12,434 nt of DNA from Gammaproteobacteria bacterium UBA6968. GTDB taxonomy: Bacteria; Pseudomonadota; Gammaproteobacteria; Pseudomonadales; Azotimanducaceae. Positions 7,109-12,434 of the stretch are shown piece by piece; position 1 is the stretch's first letter; each line of letters opens with the position of its first letter. Position numbers and translations under genes: made by a program. The stretch is from contig DJYW01000161.1 of assembly GCA_002450255.1 (NCBI GenBank), positions 8,181 to 20,614 of the forward strand, read 5' to 3'. The notes beneath the pieces are model-generated. The model had not been told where the DNA came from. It was given only the letters and a program-made list of their open reading frames with translations, and searched no databases.

Positions 7109-8338
7109 ATGGAAGATCCGCAAACTCGCGCACAATTTGAGCAAGAAGCCGAAGCGTTTATTACTCGCCATTGGCTGACAGCCGCCGACTTGGAAGTCCG
7201 CGCAAAGGCGGCTTATGCACCGAGTTCAAACCTGACCAGAGCCTGGTATCGCGCTTTGGCTGAGCAAGGCTGGGGTGTGCCTCATTGGCCCGTTGCTTGG
7301 GGTGGTCTGGATTGGTCTGCATCGCAGTTACTGACTTGGCGCGCCATGTGCGCGCGGGCGGGCGCACCGCCGCTGGATAATCTGGGCACCGCACTGATTG
7401 GCCCAATGCTGATCGACTTGGGTCTGGCCAAGAATCACGCTGACTGGATGCGTGACATCGCCCAACTTGCAGCGCAATGGACGCTAGCGCATCCGGCAGA
7501 CACACAATTGACCGTGCAGCAGGACGCTGCGGGCAGGTGGCGATTACACGGGTCGATTGCGCGTTGTGCCATGCCCTGGCATACGGATTGGTTGTTGTGT
7601 CGGGCGCAACTGACCGAGGCTGGCAAAGAAGCTGGCTCTAGCCGCCTGATTGCGGCGCCCATAGGGCTAGCCAATTCGCGACCGCAGGCTTCCCGCAGCG
7701 GCTGGCTGGATATGCACTGGACCGCGCTGGAATTTGATCAAGTTGCGATTCAACCGGCGCAGATATTAGCCGTTAATGAGGCCGATCAACTGCGCGTCTG
7801 GGGCAACTTATTGAAGTGGCAGACGGACCAACCGGACGCGGTTTTTTGGTATCCGCAACCACAAGCCGCTGCGGCTGGTTTGCAGTACCAGTTGGACGGT
7901 CTTGAAGCTTATTGCGCAAAGCTGCCTTATCCGCCAGCAGCGTTACTGCGCGAAGTGGCAGAGATCGCAATCGCAGTGGAGGGTCTTGCCATGTCCGAGC
8001 ACCGCCTTGCGCAACAGCTCTCCTTAGGTATCACGGCAACTACCCGTACGATGACTGAATGGGTGCGGGTTCGGGGACTACAGGTTCGGCAGCAAATTGG
8101 TGATCTACAAACGGCCAGCTTCGGGTATTATGCGCTCCCGCAGGACTCGCCGCCGGCGGGCAGTAATGAACCGCAAATTGGTGCAGATAACCTGGTTAAT
8201 GGCCTAGACATCGCCACGGCGATGCAAGTAGCGTTACATAACCAGGTCTGTGGGGTGGCTCTGGAACTGGATGATCTGGCGCAGCAGCTGCTGTCGCCGG
8301 AGGATGACGCCGCTGGGGAGCGTGCAACCCAACATTGA
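7109..8338 (+). CDS. Degenerate acyl-CoA dehydrogenase-like subunit
   Basis: A 409-aa protein related to the large subunit of paired acyl-CoA dehydrogenases. The N-terminal domain is recognisable: ALAEQGWGVPHWPVAWGGLDWS (49-70) matches the family's GW..P.WP.EWGG block, and RAGAPPLDNLGTALIGPML (83-101) also fits. Where active members have a QGYSEPGAGSD-like stretch contacting flavin and substrate, this protein reads AAQWTLAHPADTQ (121-133), with none of those residues. The C-terminal half keeps only general helical character, and no catalytic glutamate or R-x-x-F-G flavin motif is apparent. It is probably non-catalytic by itself, acting as a structural or regulatory partner of the dehydrogenase encoded 75 nt downstream. 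ATG 7109 is preferred; an upstream in-frame TTG (7046) would add 21 non-conserved residues. The ribosome-binding site is weak. The intact full-length frame argues against a dead pseudogene. Confidence 0.8.
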   Translation: MEDPQTRAQFEQEAEAFITRHWLTAADLEVRAKAAYAPSSNLTRAWYRALAEQGWGVPHWPVAWGGLDWSASQLLTWRAMCARAGAPPLDNLGTALIGPMLIDLGLAKNHADWMRDIAQLAAQWTLAHPADTQLTVQQDAAGRWRLHGSIARCAMPWHTDWLLCRAQLTEAGKEAGSSRLIAAPIGLANSRPQASRSGWLDMHWTALEFDQVAIQPAQILAVNEADQLRVWGNLLKWQTDQPDAVFWYPQPQAAAAGLQYQLDGLEAYCAKLPYPPAALLREVAEIAIAVEGLAMSEHRLAQQLSLGITATTRTMTEWVRVRGLQVRQQIGDLQTASFGYYALPQDSPPAGSNEPQIGADNLVNGLDIATAMQVALHNQVCGVALELDDLAQQLLSPEDDAAGERATQH

Positions 8339-8347
8339 CAGTCGACG

Positions 8348-8369
8348 TGGCCGGAAACTTAGCCGGCCA
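8348..8369 (+). other. Intercistronic stem-loop between the two dehydrogenase genes
   Basis: TGGCCGG (8348-8354) and CCGGCCA (8363-8369) form a perfect seven-pair GC-rich stem with an 8-nt loop, starting nine bases after the stop of the first gene and ending 44 nt before the second start. No T-run follows, so full termination is unlikely. It may act as an mRNA-stability or partial-attenuation element setting different levels of the two subunits. Its core resembles the hairpin at 6130-6151. Confidence 0.5.
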
Positions 8370-8413
8370 TTACGATTTAATATCAGTAAAGAATCAGAGA
8401 AATGAGGTAAGCG

Positions 8414-9550
8414 ATGGATTTTTCCTTCAACCAAGAACAAACCCTCTTGAACGAAAGCGTTAGCCGCTTTATTCAAAATGACTACGGCTTCGACGCGAGG
8501 CAGAAGATAGCTCACAGCGATGCGGGCCAAAGTGCGGAACACTGGCAAAATTTTGCTGATTTGGGTTGGCTTGGCATGCTGTTTAGCGAAGACGATGGCG
8601 GCTATGGCGGCGGCGCGATGGAATCAATCATTCTGCAAGAACAGTTCGGTCAGGGCTTAGTCATCGAACCATTCCTAGCGACCGTAATTCTGGCTGGCGG
8701 CGCGATTAAGTACGCCGGCAGCGCAGCGCAGAAAGAACAGTACCTCCCATCGATCATCGATGGTTCCAAGCAAGCGGCTTTAGCGTTCGCCGAGCCACAA
8801 GCACGATTTAATCTGGCCGATGTGACAACGACGGCGATGCCGGATGGCGATGGCTACGTAATAAACGGATACAAGGCGGTTGTTTTAAACGGACCCAGTG
8901 CGGATGTGTTAGTCGTCAGTGCGCGCACTGGCGGTGAACAACGCGATACCGACGGGATTTCTCTTTTCGTCTTATCGGCGGATACTGCAGGCGTGAGCCG
9001 TCGCGACTACCCGACTGTAGATGCATTCCGAGCTTCCGAAGTGACGTTAGAAAATGTGCGCGTAGGTGCAGAAGCGCTACTGGGCGAAGCCGGCCAAGGC
9101 TTCGCGGCGCTGCAACATGCGGTTGACGATGGCACGTTGGCTGTTAGCGCTGAAGCCGTAGGCTGCATGGAACGACTCTATAAAGATACCGTTGAATACT
9201 GCAAAACCCGCGAACAGTTTGGTCAAGCGATTGGAAAGTTTCAGGTATTGCAGCATCGTATGGTCGATATGTTTATGGAACACGAGCAATCAAAATCGAT
9301 GATGTTTATGGCGGCTATGCGTATGGATGAAGGCTACAACGAAGCAGCACAGAAAGCGGTTAGCGCATTCAAAGTGCAAGTTGGTAAATCCGGTAAGTTT
9401 GTGGGTCAGAGTGCGGTGCAATTGCACGGCGGTATGGGCATGACAGAAGAGCTGAATGTAGGCCACTACTTTAAGCGATTGACGATCATCAACACGCTGT
9501 TTGGTGATACCGATTTCCATCTGCAGCGTTTTGGCCAATTAAATGGCTAG
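8414..9550 (+). CDS. Acyl-CoA dehydrogenase, PimD-like small subunit
   Basis: A 378-aa flavin-dependent acyl-CoA dehydrogenase of the kind called pimeloyl-CoA dehydrogenase small subunit (PimD-like). Matching landmarks are MDFSFNQEQTLLNESVSRF at the start, EDDGGYGGGAMES, LVIEPFLATVILAGG, AFAEPQARFNLADV (124-137) in the flavin/substrate loop, KTREQFGQAIGKFQVLQHRMVDMF with R266 of the R-x-x-F-G flavin motif, QLHGGMGMTEELNVGHYFKRL, and LFGDTDFHL (362-370). The glutamate used as base by classical medium-chain enzymes would fall near G364/D365 and is not conserved. The enzyme should oxidise an acyl-CoA to the 2-enoyl-CoA and pass electrons to ETF, probably as a heteromer with the preceding degenerate homologue. 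A good GAGGT ribosome-binding site precedes the ATG. Substrate is not predictable, though dicarboxylic, branched or cyclic acyl-CoA are possible. Confidence 0.93.
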   Translation: MDFSFNQEQTLLNESVSRFIQNDYGFDARQKIAHSDAGQSAEHWQNFADLGWLGMLFSEDDGGYGGGAMESIILQEQFGQGLVIEPFLATVILAGGAIKYAGSAAQKEQYLPSIIDGSKQAALAFAEPQARFNLADVTTTAMPDGDGYVINGYKAVVLNGPSADVLVVSARTGGEQRDTDGISLFVLSADTAGVSRRDYPTVDAFRASEVTLENVRVGAEALLGEAGQGFAALQHAVDDGTLAVSAEAVGCMERLYKDTVEYCKTREQFGQAIGKFQVLQHRMVDMFMEHEQSKSMMFMAAMRMDEGYNEAAQKAVSAFKVQVGKSGKFVGQSAVQLHGGMGMTEELNVGHYFKRLTIINTLFGDTDFHLQRFGQLNG

Positions 9551-9757
9551 CATTTGAGCGGGGTTTTGTGCCGCAGCGCGTTTACAGGTTGGTGGGCGCG
9601 GTTCAATTTCAAGACCGGGTCGAAACCCTGTTTGCAGCGGGAACGCCGCATCTTCGGCCGCGTCTGACAGTGGAAAACTGTAAGCGGCTCACCAGAAACA
9701 TGTGGGTGCATGTTGGAGTAAACGAGAGCTTAAAGCGAAGGGCGGCGAGGAGGGTAT

Positions 9758-10657
9758 ATGGCTCGTTGGGATAAAGGGAACCAAAATACAATACCTGATT
9801 GGTTTTGGCAGGCGGTTGATGTAGAAGCGGAAGCACGCCATGTCGAAGTCGAAGAGTGTGATGTGGCGTACCGATACTACCCGGCTGAAGGCAAACCTGG
9901 CCTTGTCTTTATTCATGGTATGAACGCCCACAGTCGATGGTGGGATTTTATCGCGCCCCAATTTCTCAATGATTACGCCGTTGCCGCAATGGATCTCACT
10001 GGCATGGGGGACTCCGATTACCGCTACAATTACGCCAGTGCTACTTATGCGAAAGAAATCAAAGCCGTCATCGAACACGCCGGTTTTGGTCCCAACGCTA
10101 TGGTTGTAGCGCACAGTTTTGGCGGCTACATGGCAGTTAAAGCAGCCAATCTTTACCCAGAAATTTTCGCTGGTTTGGTGCTTGTCGATTCCGGTATTCG
10201 CCATCCCGATGAGCCAGCGCCAGACCGCGGCGAAATGGGTGGAGGCCGAGCAAAGGTTTATCCCGATAAAGCATCCGCTGTGCAGCGATTTCGACTCTTC
10301 CCAGCACAGCCTTGCGAAAATGAATACATCGTCGAATATATTGGCCGGCATTCGGTCATGCCGGTTGAGGGGGGCGGTTGGAGCTGGAAGTTCGACGAGG
10401 ATCTATTGACCACGCTCACTGAGACCGATCGGCAGGCCGATGACTATCGTGAGTTGGCGATCCCGCTAGGGGTAATATATGGAGAAATCAGCGAATCATT
10501 CAGTGCCACCACTTTGGCATACATGCAGTCGCTCGTGCCGTTCGAATTTCCAGCTGTCGGCATCGCTGATGCTCAGCATCATGTCTTTCTCGATCAGCCC
10601 GAGGCCTTTGTCACAACCTTGCGCCAGATGTTGGCGGATATTCAGCCCGCGCGGTAA
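9758..10657 (+). CDS. Alpha/beta-fold hydrolase
   Basis: A 299-aa cytoplasmic alpha/beta hydrolase of usual family length. The oxyanion-hole loop is FIHGMNAHSRWWDF (51-64), followed by AAMDLTGMGDSD. The nucleophile S120 lies in VVAHSFGG, an alanine variant of the usual G-H-S-x-G-G elbow. The base is H274 or H275 in ADAQHHVFLDQPEAF. The acid is less clear: the usual Asp position has E243/E246 in YGEISES. The lid region holds a polar PDEPAPDRGEMGGG segment. Such proteins hydrolyse esters, thioesters or C-C bonds; next to acyl-CoA dehydrogenases, a thioesterase or ester-activating role is a reasonable but unproven guess. AGGAGGG just before the ATG makes the start secure. The 207-nt gap after the dehydrogenase gene holds only a weak 5-bp hairpin (ACAGT/ACTGT) and no supported gene, so it may have its own promoter. 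Confidence 0.9.
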   Translation: MARWDKGNQNTIPDWFWQAVDVEAEARHVEVEECDVAYRYYPAEGKPGLVFIHGMNAHSRWWDFIAPQFLNDYAVAAMDLTGMGDSDYRYNYASATYAKEIKAVIEHAGFGPNAMVVAHSFGGYMAVKAANLYPEIFAGLVLVDSGIRHPDEPAPDRGEMGGGRAKVYPDKASAVQRFRLFPAQPCENEYIVEYIGRHSVMPVEGGGWSWKFDEDLLTTLTETDRQADDYRELAIPLGVIYGEISESFSATTLAYMQSLVPFEFPAVGIADAQHHVFLDQPEAFVTTLRQMLADIQPAR

Positions 10658-11047
10658 AGCAGAGAACTACATGGCTTCGGCAAGAGACCGACTAAATTGG
10701 TTAGCTGTAAGCTGATCAGATCAGTCCAGCGCGGATTGGGCCCTCTTCCCTGTCCGCCCTACTGTGCAGCCAGAACGGTGCTCACCGCAGTGACCGCTCC
10801 TGGGTTGCGCTGGTTTTATGCCAGGCGTTCTTTAACCGCAAGGCACTCTTTAACTGCTAGGCACTCTTCAACCGAAAATAATAGTCGTTAGATTTAGCGT
10901 GTGTTTTATATCTGCTTTCTAATTTTTCCGTTTTTTGATCTTTATGTTTCAGCCATTTTTGGTCTGCTTGTTTGCGGTATGTTCGTCTAATTTTTTGCGC
11001 TGTTGTGTCGTTGTCAATGGCGTCTTGTTAAGCCTTTCTTGTTGGCG
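10658..11047. other. Gene-free, T-rich convergent intergenic region
   Basis: These 390 nt between the convergent hydrolase and Xre genes hold no coding region I can support. There is a 13-bp palindrome, CTGATC-A-GATCAG (10712-10724), and an 18-bp tandem repeat (10825-10878). A strongly T-rich block runs from about 10885, with T-runs of five or six at 10923, 10931, 10956 and 10991. No standard hairpin directly precedes these T-runs, so a terminator for the hydrolase gene is suspected but not located. On the - strand the block is A-rich, and the Xre frame reopens for 33 codons after its stop. Confidence 0.6.
10825..10878. repeat. Three-unit 18-bp tandem repeat
   Basis: Three adjacent 18-bp units occur: GCGTTCTTTAACCGCAAG (10825-10842), GCACTCTTTAACTGCTAG (10843-10860) and a degenerate GCACTCTTCAACCGAAAA (10861-10878). 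The core is GCACTCTTTAACYGC. The period is a multiple of three, but the frame crossing it shows no coding signal. It may be a protein-binding array or slipped-strand duplication in non-coding DNA. Confidence 0.7.
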
Positions 11048-11281
11048 TTAGTCAGTTTGGTTGTAGACCAGTAAGTCGCCAGGCTGACAATTCAGCGCTT
11101 TGCATAGGGCTTCTAAAGTCGAGAAACGAATGGCTCGAGCTTTGCCGTTTTTCAGAATAGAGAGGTTTTGTGCCGAGATACCCACCAGCTCTGCTAGTTC
11201 GTTCAGGCGCGTTTTTTCCCTTGCCATAACGAGGTCTAGGTTGACCTCGATTTTTGTAGTTTTGTCAGTAGATTCAGTCAT
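11048..11281 (-). CDS. YozG-like Xre/Cro-family HTH regulator
   Basis: A 77-aa DNA-binding protein consisting almost entirely of one Cro/C1-type helix-turn-helix. After a short polar N-terminus come NLDLVMAREKTRLNELAELVGIS (helices 1-2), AQNLSILKNGKARAIRFSTLEALCKAL (recognition helix and helix 4) and the family signature LNCQPGDLLVY. The SILKNGKARAIRFSTL block is characteristic of small YozG-type regulators. They are typically encoded beside a DUF2975 membrane protein, exactly as here (23-nt gap, same strand). It probably binds its own operon promoter as a dimer, but no operator is visible because that promoter lies outside the window. The ATG has AAAGG eight bases upstream. The TAA stop is followed by 33 further sense codons in frame, probably without meaning. 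It is the last gene of the cassette. Confidence 0.93.
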   Translation of the reverse strand: MTESTDKTTKIEVNLDLVMAREKTRLNELAELVGISAQNLSILKNGKARAIRFSTLEALCKALNCQPGDLLVYNQTD

Positions 11282-11304
11282 GCGATAACCTTTTGCGTTA
11301 CAAC

Positions 11305-11988
11305 TTAAATAGTCATGTCACTGTCGATTTTTAGTAGCCTCGCTTTTTCCAGCACAAGCGCCATGAAGTACAACGCAACGCTGATGCATAACAATGGCAG
11401 ATTGATCTGAATGGCCATGACGGCTGCATGTCCAACAAACATTTCACTCGCCGGGGACTCTGGCATTGCAGATAGGTTTGGAAGCTCCGTCAATACGGGT
11501 GTATTGGTAAACTTGGGCAGCCAGTTTGCAACTAAGTAGAGCTGCAACGGTTCTAGGAGAACTAATACGAACAGAATCGAAGCAACCCATTTGAGGCGAC
11601 GATGATTCCCGGCGCCGAAATAAACCTGCTTTTGGTATTGCTGGAACAAGCGTTCTAGTTGGAAAAGCATGCACAGCAAACCGATTAGCATGAGGTCACC
11701 GAGAATGCCGAATTGCAAATATGCAATCCAAGTGTCGGATTCTGCGATCGGGATCATTTGCACTGAGTCGCCTAACTGACCCGTCTGGGATTCCGGCAGA
11801 TACAGGAAGTTAGCATCACCGCTGGCGTCTATCATGACGTCGATGCCGCTCGACGGCGGCAAGGTGTTAAAGAAGTAGTGAGAGGCAAGAGAGATAAGAA
11901 TCATCCCCCCAACGATCCAACACAGAGCCCTCACTATGAAGCAAACACGCTGTAGCTGGTTGCTATGAGTTTCGATCTGGTTATTCAT
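11305..11988 (-). CDS. DUF2975 four-helix membrane protein
   Basis: A 227-aa inner-membrane protein with four predicted helices: about 17-38 (FIVRALCWIVGGMILISLAS), 88-108 (WIAYLQFGILGDLMLIGLLC), 131-153 (LKWVASILFVLVLLEPLQLYLVA) and 187-211 (VMAIQINLPLLCISVALYFMALVLE). Large extracytoplasmic loops follow helix 1 (about 40-86) and helix 3 (about 154-185). The cytoplasmic loop FQLERLFQQYQKQVYFGAGNHRRL and the tail EKARLLKIDSDMTI are typical of DUF2975. Function is unknown. The family recurs with a YozG-type regulator (Bacillus YoaS/YozG is the named example), implying a regulated membrane module. The start ATG overlaps the upstream gene's TGA as ATGA, with GGAG nine bases upstream, so translation is probably coupled. 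The YozG-like gene follows after 23 nt. Confidence 0.9.
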   Translation of the reverse strand: MNNQIETHSNQLQRVCFIVRALCWIVGGMILISLASHYFFNTLPPSSGIDVMIDASGDANFLYLPESQTGQLGDSVQMIPIAESDTWIAYLQFGILGDLMLIGLLCMLFQLERLFQQYQKQVYFGAGNHRRLKWVASILFVLVLLEPLQLYLVANWLPKFTNTPVLTELPNLSAMPESPASEMFVGHAAVMAIQINLPLLCISVALYFMALVLEKARLLKIDSDMTI

Positions 11989-12434
11989 TTGTGTGGCTCC
12001 ATTAGTTCTGGCCTATTTCCTAGGGGTTTTTCCAAATATTGATCACTCAGCCTTACTAGTCTTGTATGTTGCACAGGGCGCGAGCGCGTTTTTTCGTAAG
12101 TGTCGAACCAAATGATTTTGCGGGCGGTATCGCTCTGAGTCATTGCTTTCGCAGCTAATGGATCAGCCTTTGCGACAAAGGGTAGTGTATAGAGCACCTG
12201 TTTTCGCCGTGGCTCGGTGTTGCGATTAACGCGACGATCCAGACCGCTGCTGCGCCCATATGATGGATAGTTCGCCTTGTAGCTCTCGTTGGCGCCGTCT
12301 CTGGTGTTTTCCCGCACGCTTGTTCTGGTGTTCGCTTGAGCGTTCGCTTCGGTGACTTGGCCGACCGGCTTTTCTGCTTTGGAAGACCAGGAACTCTGCA
12401 CTATCACTAAAAATATTAAGCTTAGTGGTTTAAG
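11985..12434 (-). CDS. Exported basic protein of unknown family (5' end outside the window)
   Basis: I do not recognise this protein. An in-frame GTG at 12407 could start a 140-aa product. The frame, however, stays open to the window edge, and the added codons read LKPLSLILFLV, which with IVQSSWSSKA makes a convincing signal-peptide core and cleavage region. The true start is therefore probably beyond 12434, making the gene partial here. The mature part is highly polar and basic, first rich in N, R, S, T and Q (likely disordered), then with a more ordered tail: ARKIIWFDTYEKTRSRP, HTRLVRLSDQYLEKPLG, ending PELMEPHK. There are no cysteines or membrane helices after the signal. It overlaps the DUF2975 gene by 4 nt (ATGA), so it belongs to the same operon and is a plausible extracytoplasmic partner of that protein. 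Confidence 0.72.
   Translation of the reverse strand, partial: LKPLSLIFLVIVQSSWSSKAEKPVGQVTEANAQANTRTSVRENTRDGANESYKANYPSYGRSSGLDRRVNRNTEPRRKQVLYTLPFVAKADPLAAKAMTQSDTARKIIWFDTYEKTRSRPVQHTRLVRLSDQYLEKPLGNRPELMEPHK

Noticed and set aside
6929..7171. 81-residue N-terminal extension of the crotonase frame
   Set aside because: The family domain and a good ribosome-binding site begin at ATG 6928. The extension has no family similarity, crosses the divergent promoter gap and overlaps the start of the dehydrogenase-like gene.
8234..8548. 104-residue - strand frame spanning the junction of the two dehydrogenase genes
   Set aside because: Lies opposite two well-supported genes, has no recognisable domain, and reads through the intercistronic hairpin.
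9668..9689. ACAGT-GGAAA-ACTGT hairpin after the second dehydrogenase as a terminator
   Set aside because: Only five pairs, AT-containing, and not followed by a T-run.
9568..9774. 68-residue frame between the second dehydrogenase and the hydrolase
   Set aside because: GTG start with no clear ribosome-binding site, no recognisable domain, and it runs into the hydrolase start in another frame.
10697..10891. 64-residue frame across the 18-bp repeat
   Set aside because: Its repetitive tail (RHSLTARHS) is explained by the tandem repeat. It has a TTG start, no ribosome-binding site and no family signal.
10949..11047. Possible stop-codon readthrough of the Xre gene (33 further sense codons in frame on the - strand)
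   Set aside because: YozG-like proteins normally end right after the QPGDLL-like motif, the stop is TAA, and the extension is simply A-rich with K/T/Q/N codons.

Overview
The window looks like chromosome of a free-living aerobic gammaproteobacterium. GC is about half, genes are tightly packed, and the gene families are ones commonly seen together in marine or environmental Gammaproteobacteria: PepSY plus a PhoP/PhoQ-like pair, a DUF349 protein, a double-CDGSH protein and paired acyl-CoA dehydrogenases. The taxon is an inference from family resemblance. No rRNA, tRNA, CRISPR array, transposase or phage gene is visible.

Left part (1-2738, + strand): after a leader of about 265 nt come an exported PepSY-domain protein, an OmpR-class response regulator and a PhoQ-like membrane histidine kinase. 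The kinase gene overlaps the end of the regulator gene. This is a compact envelope-sensing operon in which the PepSY protein is a plausible periplasmic partner of the sensor. The two left-most 10-mers resemble relaxed DnaA boxes.

Middle-left (2829-5893, - strand): a 918-residue coiled-coil/DUF349 protein lies downstream of, and probably in the same transcription unit as, a small protein with two CDGSH [2Fe-2S] motifs. They converge on the sensor operon.

Middle (6071-10657): an acyl-CoA/fatty-acid type block. A crotonase-fold protein (- strand) is divergent from two consecutive acyl-CoA dehydrogenase-family genes (+ strand), followed by an alpha/beta hydrolase. The crotonase lacks both hydratase glutamates but has the VPE glutamate of the isomerase-type branch. 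The first dehydrogenase has lost the recognisable flavin/substrate motif, while the second looks like a PimD-type small subunit. I read the pair as a heteromeric dehydrogenase with one degenerate subunit. The hydrolase would be a thioesterase- or esterase-like accessory, substrate unknown.

Right part (11048-12434, - strand): a gene-free, T-rich stretch of about 390 nt with an 18-bp tandem repeat precedes a tight three-gene cassette. In transcription order it holds an exported basic protein of unknown family (running off the window edge), a four-helix DUF2975 membrane protein starting at an ATGA overlap, and a YozG-like Xre regulator. The DUF2975/YozG pairing recurs in bacteria without a firmly known role, so this cassette and the degenerate dehydrogenase pair are the best places to look for undescribed biology.
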